Assembly: GCA_963575745.1 (NCBI GenBank)
Contig: CAUYUJ010013891.1
Span: 243,000-306,999, forward strand
Direction of reading: 5' to 3'
Source of the DNA: Prorocentrum cordatum
Lineage: Eukaryota; Sar; Dinophyceae; Prorocentrales; Prorocentraceae
Length of the DNA stretch: 64,000 bases
The notes under the pieces are model-generated. The model saw nothing but the letters and a program-made list of their open reading frames with translations. It was not told the DNA's origin and made no database searches. How positions within the stretch are numbered: the stretch's first letter is position 1; each line of letters opens with the position of its first letter. Shown here piece after piece: positions 11,533-22,514 of this stretch. A program made the translations under genes and the position numbers.

Positions 11533-12741
11533 GTGTGCCGACTTCGCTTGGCACTCTACGGACACCCTTTGGCAGGCGTGTTCTGGGAACGCAAGTGTCG
11601 CGCATGCCTGGAAAGCGTTGGATTCGAGCCCATCCCTGGTTGGGATTGCGTGTGGAGACACAAGAAACTGGGCTTGATACTTTCAGTATACGTGGACGAA
11701 TTCAAACTTGCAGGGTCCGCCACCAACCTCCATGCTGGCTGGGATCTGATCCGCAAAAGCGGCATTGAACTAAATCCGCCCACCCCGTATTCTCAGTACT
11801 TTGGTTGTGGACAACAGGCTTGCGACGTTTTCCAGAGCGTCTTCGACAAGCGAATGGCTACCATTCGTCCAATGTTGCCTACCCACAGCGAAACAGACTA
11901 CCATACAGCTGAACAAGTTCGTGGTATACGACATGAGATGCTTGGCTTCACTGGCCAATGTATAGAGCGCTACCTTGAGTGCGCCTCTAAGCATACCCAA
12001 GAGCCAGGTTCACGCCGAGAACGGTCAGACTCCCCGAGGGCTTCGCGATCAAAATCGCCTCGTTCCTGTGGGTCGGTCGCGATACCTACTGGCGTGCTCA
12101 GCGCTCGGTCACGATCACCCAGCCCAGCTGGGTCGGTCGAGAGGCCTACTGATACGTCGCAATCCACGACAGTCGCTTACGATGACCTTCCCGCCGCAGA
12201 GACCCCTGGCATCGAGGGCGCATCTTTCACCGAATCTGATTACTCTGACGAGGGCTCTCTCGGCCAGGACGCGGCGAGTGTATTGATGAAGGTTCTCTAT
12301 ATGGCACGATGTTGTCGTTGTGATCTCTTGCACCCAGTTTGCATGTTAGCCAGAGAGATCACCAAATGGAGTACTACGTGTGACAAACGCCTTCATCGGC
12401 TTATCTGCTACCTCAAGACGACTCGTACTCATTGTCTACATGGATGGATCGGTGACACTCAGGACCAATTGTCCATCATGCTCTCCGCCGATGCCTCATT
12501 TGCCGACTACATTACTTCCTCTAAGTCCACGACTGGCGTCTTCGCGGCGCTTGCTGGACCGAATACTTTCTCTCCCGTCAATGCCGTGTGCAGGAAACAG
12601 ACGATCGTTTCTCACTCCTCCACGGAGTCCGAGATCGTCGCCCTTGACTCTGCGCTACGACTCGAGGGACTTCCACTGCTGTCCTTCTGGGAGGCCGTGG
12701 TGGAGGTTGCCAGCACCTGCAAAGAGAAGACCGCTGCCTAG
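11533..12741 (+). pseudogene. copia reverse transcriptase palm and RNase H (first part)
   Basis: The segment RLALYGHPLAGVFWERKC is the copia block before the polymerase active site. The active site reads YVDE (11689-11700) instead of YVDD, so the second metal-binding aspartate is replaced by glutamate. After an insertion rich in Arg and Ser (about 12000-12180) the RNase H domain follows, with SADASFADYITSSKSTTGVF (first catalytic Asp) and SHSSTESEIVALDSALR (catalytic Glu), ending at a TAG at 12739-12741. The C-terminal RNase H block (LEDKRAVIKI and onward) is not here; it appears at 21118. Confidence 0.85.
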
Positions 12742-13316
12742 GCCGCCTGGGACGTGTCGCTACGACGATATCTCCGACCCTGGCCGCCAAAAAGAAGCGG
12801 CGTAAGACATCGCCTCGCAAGGCCCCCCCTACACGGGGATCTTCTCCTAGCCGGAGGCAGCTCCCGCTGCAGTCGGAGACGCCGGTCAGGTCTTGCGCCC
12901 ACCAGGAAACAAAACCGAAGCTCCGACAACATATTTTTGCAGTTTGTTGAACTTTGTTTTGGTGGCGCCGAAGGATGGCGTTATCGCTCGCACGTCCCAG
13001 CTTGGACTGCGGGGCCAGCCGCCGCCCATGCATCGTGCGAGCGTCTTCATTACCACCACTTAAGCTGTTCCAACGTTGTCATCACGCATGCATCAGATCT
13101 TGTCCCTAAGGCCCAACCACACATATTCAATGCGCGTTTCGCAAAAATCTCACACATCATGCGCGCAAAAAGCGGCGCTCCGCAGTGCGCCGTGGCGTGA
13201 GCCGCTGCGTTGCGCAACGTTGCACGGCGCGTTTCCGCCATGGCGCGTGGGCGCCCGCGGCGTGGGCCCCGCGGCCGTGTCGCAGGCGCTTGGAGGACGT
13301 CCAACCCTCGCGATCT
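12742..13316. other. copia spacer, then the start of an unrelated block
   Basis: In one frame to about 12960 this reads Lys/Arg/Ser/Pro-rich (KKKRRKTSPRK), like the variable spacer between the two halves of RNase H in dinoflagellate copia elements. From about 12960 no similarity to a retroelement is visible. No inverted repeat or target duplication marking a junction could be found. Confidence 0.4.
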
Positions 13317-13565
13317 TTGTGCGCGCTCGCAAATCGTGCCGTCGACGGACAATAACATCGTCCAATCTTACCCCCGGCCTTTACGAGCCCTGCGCCCGGT
13401 CGCGGATCGTGCCGCTCGGCGAATTTCAACATCTTAGCATCGTTATATTTTGTTCCCAACCGTCGCGGCATCTGTGCCCGCGCGCAGGTCGTGCCCCGTG
13501 GCGTATCTGAACATTGCACTTGCCCCCAACCCCCGCGCCCCTGCGCCCGCGCGCGGATCGCGACG
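13317..13565. repeat. tandem array, 70-80-bp unit, about 3.3 copies
   Basis: Units start near 13317, 13389, 13470 and 13540, each with a TGYGCCCGCGCGCRGRTCGTGCC-like core followed by more variable AT-richer sequence. The units differ in length by up to 10 bp. Confidence 0.65.
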
Positions 13566-14195
13566 GGGGCAGGGCGGGGAGGAGGCGCAGGGGGGCAAGC
13601 CGGAGGAATGGGGGAGAAGGAGTGGACGATAACGACGGGGATTGAACAGGAGGGCATGGGAGAACGCAAGGACGACGAGGGGGGGGAAGGATGTCAGGGG
13701 GGGGGGGGGGGGAGGGGGGAATGGGGGGTGAGGAGGAGGCGGGGGGGGGGGGGGCAGGGCGGGGGGGGGGGGGGGGGGGATCACGAGGGGGAGGTGGAGG
13801 TTGTAGGCCGCGTCTACCTCCTCTGGGCTCATCCGGGCCATCCTGCGGCGACTCTTGCTGCCCCTCGGGGCGCGTTGAGCGTTCTGCGCCCTGCAAAAGC
13901 GAGGGCGCGAACGCCGTTTCCGTGCTTTCTGTCTCGGCAGAGTGGCGGGGTCCTGGGGGCACCTCCGTTGACCATGTTCATCGCGTTTGCGGGCGCCCGT
14001 GTTGTTTTCAAACAGTTCGGGATGCTATTGGAGCTTTTGGGCGATCGCATCCTGCTCTCGACTTTCTCAGGTGGCCATTTTCAGCCATGTCGGCCGTCTG
14101 TGGGGCTTCTGAGAAAACGCTTGGCGAAAAACACTGGAAAGCGTTAAATATGTGACTTTTTCCGAGCGTGGAATCGTTGTGATTCTGACCCTTTT
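13560..14195 (+). repeat. left arm of a 0.64-kb imperfect inverted repeat
   Basis: The reverse complement of 17925-18570 aligns along this whole segment at very roughly 75-85 percent. Landmarks are GTTGTAGGCCGCG, TCGGGGCGCG, GAGGGCGCGAACGCC and TGCTATTGGAG. It includes several long G runs (13690-13790). The intervening 3.7 kb holds duplication block A and a palindromic segment. Confidence 0.8.
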
Positions 14196-16555
14196 TCTCC
14201 GACCTCGAGGGGGGGGTCCCGTTTAGTGCCCCCCTGGGGGGTCTGGGGGGGGGGGGCCGGGGCCCCCTCCCGGCCGCGGGGGGGGCGCCGGCGGAAGGCG
14301 GCGGAGGACGGCCCCATTTCGGCAGACACGCTTCCGCGCGGCACGGGCGGCCCCAAGATGGTTGGCAAGATGTTCCGAGAGGGCCGCGAGTCGCCAGCAG
14401 GTCGATCCAGGCCGTCCAAGATCGCGCCCGGATGGCCCAGGAAGCTTCCTGGACGCTTCGGGGGGCTTCCGAGAGGCCCTCCCAAAGAGCCCCCAGTGTC
14501 AAAATGTATTGGTTTTCTTTTGGTTGTTTTCATTGTTTTCCTGGTTATCGCGCCCTTGGCATGCCGACGCGCCAAGACAGCCCAAGAGGGCAAAACACAA
14601 CTCCCAAATGCGGCTTCGGAGGCCCCCGAGAAGGCGCCCAGACAGTCCAAGACGCCCTCGTGACGGCCCAAGAGGCCCCCATGACGGCTTCCGAAGGCTC
14701 CAGGAACTGCCCGAAAAGACTTCTGGAGTAGAGGCAGCAACCGGCATTTCAAGCTCACTGCCTTAAAAAACACCCCGGAGGCCCCGCGCGGCCTCCAGCA
14801 GGCCCCAAACATCGCGCCCAGACGGCCCAGGGAGCGCCCAGGACGCCTCGGGAGGCTTCCGGGAGTCCCTCCCGGAGAGCCCCCTGTTTCAACATTCATT
14901 TGTTTTCGCTGGGTTTTTGAAAGTTTTTTGGATTTCCACGTTTTCGGCGCGCCGACGTTCCAAAACAGCCCAAGAGGGCCCAAGGGCCGCCCCAAGACGG
15001 CCTAGGGGGCCTCCAAGAAAGCGCTCAGACAGTCCAACGCGCTCTCAAGACGGCCCAAAACGCTTCCGAGACGGCCTCCGCAGGCTCCAGGAGCGCCCCC
15101 AGAAAGCTTTTAGATTAGGGGCAGGAACCTACTTCTCAGGCTCACCGCGCAAAAGGGCCCCCCGGAGGCCCCGCGAGGCCCCCGGGAGGCCCCCAACATC
15201 GCGTCCAGACGGCCCTCGGCGCTCCTCGGACGCCTCGAGGGGCCTCCGAAAGGCCCTCCCGGAGAGCCCCACGCGTCAAAATTTATATGTTTTCGCTGGT
15301 TTTCTGAATGTCTTTCGGGTTTCGGCGCCCTCGGCTCCCCGACGCTCCGGGGCGGCGCAGGAGGTCCCAAAGACCGCCCCGAGACGGCCTGAGAGCCACC
15401 CAAGAAAGCGCCCGGACCAGTCCGACGCGCTCTCGAGACGGCCCCAGAGACTTCCAAGACGGCCTTCGAAAGCATCAGGAATACTTAAGAAAACTTCAGA
15501 GAGGCGGCAGGGATTCACATTTTGGGCTCTCTGGCCCAACAGAGACCCACGAGGCCCCAACCGGCCCCCAGGAGACTTTTTTTCGCCCTGGAGAAGCGCG
15601 AAAGCGCAGAGGCGGGAGCGACGGAGCGCGGTAAGGAGCCGCCCAATCCATGGGCGGCTGAAAGGGGCCTCTCAAACGGAGAGGCCCTCGAGCTCCCAAA
15701 TCCGCCGCCCAGGAGGGTTAGAAGGACCTCTTGGTGGCGAAAATGGCACGAGCAGTCTTTGCCCGTTGCTGAGGGAGCATACCGAGGAGGAGAGCCGACA
15801 AGTTTTTACGATCCCTCCTCGAAATGGGCCTGCACGGTTTCCCAAGTCCACCAGAGCGGACCCGAAACCTGCCATAAAGGCCACAAGAAGAACAAAAAAC
15901 AGCCCCTTGAACTCCATTCTGAAGTTTGCGGGACGGGTGAATCTCCCGCCCACAAAACACCGTAGGCACAAGGACTCTCGACGCTCCCTGGCACTGGGTG
16001 TTGAGAAACTCTAACGCAAACTTCCGCGCCGTACGTCCACCACACACCGAGCACTGCCAAAACGACCTATGAGGATTCGGAATCTGGTGCTCGGTGCGAC
16101 TGAGGGCTCGGCTTAGCTTTACAGCGTCCCGCTCGGGCTTGGAGAGCTTAGGACGTTCAACCTTAGGCCGCGGCGGGGGAGGAGAGGCTTTCAAGAGGCC
16201 CCGACGAGCTTGGAACAGGCTTCCGGGAAGCCCCCAGCCGTCCCCAACAGGGCCCAAAGACTGCCCAAGAGGGCCCCAAGATGGTTGGAGACGCCGCCGA
16301 ACGGACAACACGGAAATCAGCGTTCATCCCGCGACCAGGAGGCCCCCCAGATACTCTCAAGAGGTCCCCAACACTGTTCCAGAGGGCCCCAGGATGTCTG
16401 GAGACACCCCGACAAAGCGTCACCACCTCAAACAGACAACATGGGAACCGACGTCAGGTGCCCTCTTGGCATCTCACCTGCAACGCACGAACCTATCAAA
16501 ACTAGTGGCCCGCATGCATGTTTTTCTTTCAGTTCACTTGCTCGCAAGCCACGCG

Positions 16556-16586
<31 letters not shown>

Positions 16587-16677
16587 ACGCACAGTGGCTC
16601 GCATGGTCACGTGCTGAGCCCACATCGCAAGAACCCCCATGTGTCCTCCAAGGTCGGGCTTCGTGGTACTATCAGGT
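14191..16677 (+). repeat. segmental duplication block A
   Basis: This matches 18773-20637 (block B) in the same orientation from TCCGACCTCGAGG to TCGTGGTACTATCAGG. Internally it holds three subunits of about 387 bp, with equivalent points at 14421, 14811 and 15198. Relative to block B it has about 610 extra bp at 15576-16185. Both strands show long Gly/Pro/Arg-rich frames, which are repeat artefacts: the same frames appear in several phases. Confidence 0.9.
15576..16185. mobile_element. 610-bp insertion in block A relative to block B
   Basis: Block B runs straight through where block A has this segment. AGGAGA flanks it on both sides (15570-15575 and 16180-16185), which looks like a 6-bp target-site duplication. 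There are no evident terminal inverted repeats and no long frame of known type. A perfect hairpin (GGGCCTCTC / GAGAGGCCC) lies near 15676-15698. It may be a short non-autonomous element or a relic of a larger one. Confidence 0.5.
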
Positions 16678-17039
16678 TAGCGCGATGAATATGGTTGTTT
16701 TCCGTGCTTCCGTCGACCAACGACCCTGACCGCCACCCTCGTTGGCATCGAGGTGCCTGGCCACATCGGCCTTTTGGGCTCTCTTTGGCCCTTGGGGCCC
16801 TCTTGGGGCGCTCCTTGGTGCCTATTTGGGCGGTGTTGGGGCCTTTTCGGCCTGCGAGATGTGTTTGGGTTCTCTTGCAGTTTGTTTGCCCCTCCCGTTC
16901 CTCCGTTCCTCCTCTTGCTCCCCCTGCGCCGTGCGCGCGCGCCCCCCCTGCACCCCCCCCCCCCCCTCGCCGTCCGCATTCCCCCCCCGCCTTGAATTGG
17001 GGGCGCTGCCCGCAAGGGGCCGACGGCAAAAGGAAAGCA
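16678..17039. other. unique sequence between duplications, pyrimidine-rich
   Basis: No gene is recognised. A C-rich stretch at about 16915-16990 mirrors a G-rich stretch at 17420-17470 and forms the outer part of a palindromic structure. Confidence 0.4.
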
Positions 17040-17370
17040 GGCGGGCCGACAAAAAAACAATACGTGGACCGACCAAAAGATCCCGACAACAAGATGCGGC
17101 CCCGACGAAATGCGCCGACACAAAAACAGAGGCCCCGACAAAATGGCCCGGCAAAGAAAAACCAGTGGCCCGACAAAAAAAACGGCCGTCGTGACAACAT
17201 GTTGAAAACATTGCAGCGACAAAATTATTCGTGGCATCGGCGGCCAGGCGGATGCATTGTAAATTCACAGCTGCGGCGCTTGCACCTGCGATTTTGTCTG
17301 GCATTTTGTCGGGCACTTTGTCGGGCAGTCTGGCCGGGCATTTTGTCGAGGCAATCCATTTCCGCCCCGC
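17040..17370. repeat. inverted arrangement of CCGACAAAA short repeats
   Basis: On the + strand at 17040-17195, CCGACAAAA-type words recur about seven times at 15-27-bp spacing. At 17290-17365 the reverse complement (TTTTGTCGGGC) recurs four times. Together with flanking C-rich (16915-16990) and G-rich (17420-17470) tracts this is a large imperfect palindrome centred near 17240. Confidence 0.7.
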
Positions 17371-17639
17371 GCCTGCGCCGCTTTCGCTTCGTGATGGGCA
17401 TTCCCGCTGGCCGCCCAGCTGCAGGGGGCAGGAAAGGGGGGAGGGGCGGGGGGGGGGGGGGCGAGGGGCATCGGGGGCAGGATTCGATCATTCTCGCGGC
17501 ATCTCCCAAGGGGAAGACGGCGCGGCGATATCGACGCCGATGCCCCTCCGTTGTCGTTGTTCTGTTTGGCTCCATCGGGCGGTGCTGTTTGGCGCCGCTG
17601 GGCGCGGCTTGAAATTCGCGCCGTGGCCCGAGAGGACTC

Positions 17640-17925
17640 AGTGTGATCCCAGAGGCCTTTCATATCGCCGACAAACAACCCAGCGGGCCCCCAGGGGCCC
17701 CCTCGACGCGACGCCCCAAACGGATCCCCAGACTGTCCAAGAGGGCCCCAGAGGCCCAAGAGGGCGCCATCACCGCCCCAGGAGGCGCTTAAGAGAGCCC
17801 CAGGAGGGCCGCGAAGGGCCCGGGAGAGTTCCAGATGCATGCCGACGTGAACAGGGCAGCTCGAGGCCAACGATGGCGGCGGCCAGGGCTGTTGGCCGAC
17901 GGCAGAATGGAAAGAAACCACACTC
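17640..17925. repeat. diverged fragment related to block A/B subunits
   Basis: The phrasing CCAAGAGGGCCCCAGAGGCCC and neighbouring words resemble the subunits of blocks A and B, but alignment is loose and incomplete. It may be an older copy of the same subunit. Confidence 0.4.
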
Positions 17926-18570
17926 GTGACGCCAAGAAGGGTCAAAGTCACGACGATTCCTCGATAAGAAAGGTTCAGCATTTGACCCTTCCAGTGTTCA
18001 TCGCTGGTTATATTCGGAGCTCCCAGAGACGGCCGACCTTGCTCAATCTGATCATCTGATCGGAAGCTCGACGCGGCCGCCCAGCGTCTCCAATAGCACC
18101 CCAAACTGCTTGAAACAAAGCGGGCGCCAGCAAAGATGCTGCAATGGGTCCGCGCAGGCGCCCCCAGGGCGCCGCCAGACTGCTCAGACTAAAGAGAAGA
18201 TGGGATTGGCGTTCGCGCCCTCGCCTCTACGGGTTGCAGAGCGCCCGGCGCGCCCCGAGGGGTAGCAAAAATCGCAGCAGGATGGCCCGAAAGAGTCCGG
18301 AGGAGGTAGGCGCGGCCTACAACCTCCCCCTCGCGATCCTACCCCCCCCCTCGTTCCCTTCCCTTTCCTGCTCCTCCCCCGTCTTCTCCTCTCGCTCCCC
18401 GCTTCCCCGATCACCCCCCCTCCCCTCCCTTTCATCCCCCCATCCCCCTCGTCGTCCTCGCTCTCTTCCGCCCCCTCCTGCCCCCCCTCGGCATCCCTCC
18501 GGCGCTCGGGCGGCTTCAGTTCCACGATCGCGTCGCGCTGTGGCGCCAAGCGCCCCGTGCCACGATGGCC
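17925..18570 (-). repeat. right arm of the 0.64-kb inverted repeat
   Basis: This is the reverse-complement partner of 13560-14195. The G runs of the left arm appear here as C runs at about 18340-18490. The arm lies about 200 bp before block B, as the left arm lies immediately before block A, so the two larger units share flanking material in opposite orientation. Confidence 0.8.
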
Positions 18571-18772
18571 GCACGCCGCTTTTTCGATTGCTCTAAGGAG
18601 CGTGTCTGGCGAGATTCGAATTCGAAGTGCAGGCGGCTTTCGTCGCGCTGTGGTTTCAGGATCTACCATCGCCCTCGCGCGCGCGCGTTCACCGCGATTC
18701 GCGCGCGCGTTTTGTTCGAGTGCGCACGTCGTGCTCGCGTTCGTGCTCTTACACGGCGCCTTTGTGCGTCAT

Positions 18773-20637
18773 CTTTTTCCCCGACCTTGAGGATGGGTTC
18801 CCGTTTAGTGCACCCCTGGGGGGTCTGGGGGGGGAAGCCCGGGGCCCCCTCCCGGCCGCGGGGGGAACGCCGGCGGAACACGGCGGAAGACGGCCCCATT
18901 TCGGCGGACACGCTTCCGCGCGGCGCGGGCGGCCCCAAGATGGTCGGCAAGATATTCCGAGAGGGCCGCGAGTCGCCAGCAGGTCGATCCAGGCCGTCCA
19001 AGATCGCGCCCGAATGGCCCAGGGGGCTCCCAGGACGCTTCGGGAGGCTTCCGAGAGGCCCTCCCAGAGGGCACCCAGTGTCAAAATGCATTGGTTTTCT
19101 TTGGGTTTGCGCAGGTTCGTATGGTTTTCACGCCTTCGGCTCGCCGACGCACCGGGACAGCCCAAGGGGGCCCAAAACCACCCAAAGACGGCCTTGTAGG
19201 CCCCCAAGAAGGCGCCCAGACAATCCAAAACGCCTTCATGACGGCCTAAGAGGCCCCCATGACGGCTTCCGAAGGCTCCAGGAACTGCCCAAAAAGACTT
19301 CCAGAGTAGAGGCAGCGACCGGCGTTTCAAGCTCACCGCCCAAAAAGACCACCCGGGGGTCCCGCTCGGCTTCCAGCAGGTCCCAAACATCGCGTCCAGA
19401 CGGCCCAGGGGGCTTCCAAGACGCCGCGGGAGGCCTCCGAGGGGCCCTCCCAGAGAGCCCCGCGTGTCAAAATTTATTGATTGTCGCTGGGTTTTTGAAA
19501 GTTTCTCGCGTTTCCAAGTTTACGGCTTGCCGACGCTCCAAGACAGCCCATAGGACCCGAAGACCGCCCCAAGACGGCCTAAGAGGCCTCCAAGAGAGCG
19601 CTCAGACAAGCCAGCGCGCTTTCAAGACGGCCGAAGACGCCTCCAAGACGGCCTCCGAGGGCCCCAGGAACGCCCCCAGAAAGCTTCTAGAAGAGGGGCA
19701 GGAACTTACATTTCAAGCTCACCGCGCAAAAGGGCCTCCCGGAAGCCCCGCGAGGCGCCCGGGAGGCCCCAAATATCGCGCCCAGACGGCCCTCGGCGCT
19801 CCTAGAACGCGTCGGGAAGGCTCCGAGAGGCCCTCCCGGAGAGCCCCACGTGTCAACATGTATTGGTTTTCGCTGGTTTTCTATATGTCTTTCGGGTTTC
19901 GGCGCCCTCGGCTTCCCGACGTTCCGGGGCGGCGCAAGAGGTCCCAAAGACAGCCCCAAGACGGCCTGAGAGGCCCCTGAGAGAGCGCGCAGACCAGTCC
20001 GACGCGCTCTCGAGACGGCCCAAGAAGCCCCCAAGACGGCCTCCGAAAGCTTCAGGAATGCTTAAGAAAACTTCAGAGATGCGGCAGGGACATACATTTT
20101 GGGTTCTCCAGCCCAACAGAGACCCATGAGGCCCCAGCCGGCCCCCAGGAGACCCCCGAGAGGCTTTCAAAGAGGCCCCAGCGAGCCTGGAACAAGCGCC
20201 CCGGAAGCCCCCGGCCGCCCCCCAATGGGGGCCCCAATACTGCCCAACAGGGCCCCAAGATGGTTGGAGACGCCGCCAAACGGACAACGCGGGAGCCAGC
20301 TTTCATCCCATGACCAGGAGGCCCCCCAGATACTCTCAAGAGGGCCCCAACACTGTTCTAGAGGACCCCAGGATGTCTGGAGACACCCCGACAAAGCGTC
20401 ACCGCCTCAAACGGACAACGCGGGAACCAACGTCAGGTGCCCTCTTGGCATCTCACCTGCAACGCGCGGACCTATCAAAACTAGTGGCCCGCATGCATGC
20501 TTTTCTTTGCGGTTCACTTGCTCGCAAGCCAGGCCCCCCCCTTCCCCCCCCCCAGTGGCTCGCATGGTCACGTGCTGAGCCCGCGTCGCAGGGGCCCCCA
20601 TGTGCCCTCCAAGGTCGGGGTTCGTGGTAATATCAGG
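18773..20637 (+). repeat. segmental duplication block B
   Basis: Second copy of block A without the 610-bp insertion. It holds the same three 387-bp subunits, with equivalent points at 19002, 19389 and 19774. Each subunit has an AT-richer core (GTGTCAAAATNTATTGGTTTT) between runs of GGCCC-type words. It ends at TATCAGGTG, where the similarity to block A stops. Confidence 0.9.
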
Positions 20638-21011
20638 TGTTTTTTTTCGGCCTAGCACTTGTTTGCGCGACCTTCAGCGGTTAGCGAGGTTACGCTTGCC
20701 TTGATTGCCGCCGTCGCGTTGCTATTTACCCAGACTTTTGTTTTAATGATCCGCCCTTGCGAATTGCATTGCTTTTGCTGGCCGTGCTCGCGTCGTCGTT
20801 CTTCGCGGTCGAGTTGTTTTTGATTTCGTTCGTGCCAGCCGTGCTGCTCGCGCCCCTCTCGGAGTAGCCTACTTGGGCGTGAAGCATCGCGCGGGCTCGC
20901 ATGCTTTCGCAATCAGATAGTTGCGCCGCTACCAACGCTACGCCGCCCATCTTAGGTTGAAATCGTTTATTCTGTGATTGGCGACTTCTCGGTGAAAGCT
21001 TCGCCAGTATA
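20638..21011. other. unique sequence before the copia tail
   Basis: No gene is recognised. This is an AT-richer stretch between the end of block B and the RNase H tail, and it contains the right-hand boundary of whatever separates the two copia pieces. Confidence 0.4.
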
Positions 21012-21360
21012 ATGTCACTACTGACGCTTGCGACTCCAAAGAGGCGTACGATTTCCCGCGAAGGTACTGTGCTACACGTGGACCCGGAGCCTGCTCGCGC
21101 GAGCAGCTCTCCGAAAGTGCATCTCATCGCCCTGGAAGACAAACGGGCCGTGATCAAGATTGTCCGAAAGGGACGTACACCAGCACTCCGTCATCTTCAT
21201 CGCACCCATCGCATCAATTTGGATTGGATATGCGAGACATGCCAATTTGAACATGCCGAGCTTTAGTGCGTGGGTACTAAGGAACAGATTGCCGACACGA
21301 TGACCAAACATTTTGAGCCTAAGAAAGCGGATCTCTGGAGGGATGTAATGGAACTATCGC
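21012..21360 (+). pseudogene. copia RNase H, C-terminal part
   Basis: The segment VHLIALEDKRAVIKIVRKGR at about 21118-21177 and then ALRHLHRTHRINLDW match the block in which copia RNase H keeps its last catalytic residues (ED..AVIK and RTHRVxLDW). After a TAG at 21264-21266 the same frame continues VGTKEQIADTMTKHF (21270-21314), the usual C-terminal TKxQ-AD-TK signature. These blocks are missing from the element ending at 12741, on the same strand. It is either the tail of that element or an independent 5'-truncated copy. Confidence 0.8.
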
Positions 21361-21399
21361 TCATGTTCCCCATCGCTCCCATGCAGTGTCCTCCGAAGA

Positions 21400-22514
21400 A
21401 TCCTTGGGGGCCGCTGCGAGGGCCCAGGGGGCCCGATGGCCCGCCGCGCGTTGCCGAACCCCCCAAACTGGATGGATGTGAAGAAACTTGCGAGATACTG
21501 CTTACTGACCGTGAGCCTTGGGGGGAGCCAGACACAAGATGCGGACATTTTCGCGTGGGATCAAAGAACCACGAGGGACTGCATGCAAGCATGTATCATA
21601 TCGGTGCCCCTGCCGCGGCTGGCGCCTCTCGCCAACCTCGTGCACGGGCTCGTTCGCCACGTGGTAGACGCTCTGGTCAGTCCTCGTCGCCGCCCCTTGG
21701 CCCTGACAGATCTAGGACCCTCGTGATACGATCACGTTGCCCCCGCAGCTGTTTTACGACTCGAGCAACCACGCTTGCCAGCATCTTGCTCGCACCGCGT
21801 CAAACTAACGCCCAGGGGATCGGTTCCGCCCCCGACTTTCCCCCTCCAGAGATGCATCAGGCCCCACCTCTCCACCTCGAGGGCTGGGCCGTCGGCGGTG
21901 GCGCCCGCCGCAATCCCGAGGCCGATGGCAATGGTCGCGTGGGGCCTGCGTTCCATGTCCAGACAGGCCGCCATCGTGGAGAGTATGAAGGATACCACTT
22001 CTTTCATCGGCGCCGCCTGGACAACGGCGCCGAGTACCGCTCGCGCGCGCCAGACGACGCCGCTCTCGTCGAGACCGCCCGCGCTGCGTCGCTGGACGTG
22101 ACTGGGGTGATCGGCAATCGGGTGGGGCCATTCGGCGGCGACGCCTACTGTGAGTGCAGCGCGGTGGCGGCGACCCCATGGATTTCGATGATGACATCCA
22201 TGTGCGTGCTGTCAAGCTTGTTCACACGGAACACCGCTGCCCAGGATGCTACCCGCAAGTTGCCTGACCATCTGAATGCCACAATCCCTGGTCAACATCG
22301 CAAGTGCCCTTCGATGGGCCTCGCCACTCACATGCTGGAGGTCGAATGGAAGATCCTACATAACGATTGGTCAAAGGGTGGATGCGCTATGCTTGGACAG
22401 TGGTCGCAGCATACGGTCAACGAGACGATCGAGCTGTGCGGGGGCCGCTGCTGCATGCCGCCAGGCATCTATATCGATGGGGCTGCCTACTCCGAGTCAT
22501 GCATATCCTCTTGA
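21400..22514 (+). CDS. hypothetical protein segment, possible exon
   Basis: The open frame runs on from the copia tail to 22514 without a stop. Its first part is Pro/Gly/Arg-rich. The second part from about 21900 is compositionally normal, with aromatic and acidic residues (GEYEGYHFFHRRRLDNGAEY) and a cysteine-containing end (ELCGGRCCMPPGIYIDGAAY). I do not recognise a family. It may belong with the coding segments up to 28.3 kb as one multi-exon gene. No start codon is supported, because the in-frame ATG lies inside the copia remnant. Confidence 0.35.

Larger units (their letters stand above)
4912..12741 (+). mobile_element. Ty1/copia-type LTR retrotransposon, degenerate, without its RNase H tail
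   Basis: The domain order is gag, CCCH zinc fingers, aspartic protease, integrase, reverse transcriptase, RNase H; integrase before reverse transcriptase is diagnostic of copia rather than gypsy. The reading frame changes at least six times, so the element is dead. No LTR pair, primer-binding site or polypurine tract could be identified. The last part of RNase H is absent here, but a matching piece lies at 21012-21360 on the same strand after about 8 kb of repeats. Individual domains are annotated separately. Confidence 0.85.

Noticed and set aside
14144-19980. Gly/Pro/Arg-rich, collagen-like frames up to 471 codons
   Set aside because: They are produced by GGCCC/GAGGCC-rich duplicated subunits, appear on both strands and several phases, and are not consistent between blocks A and B.
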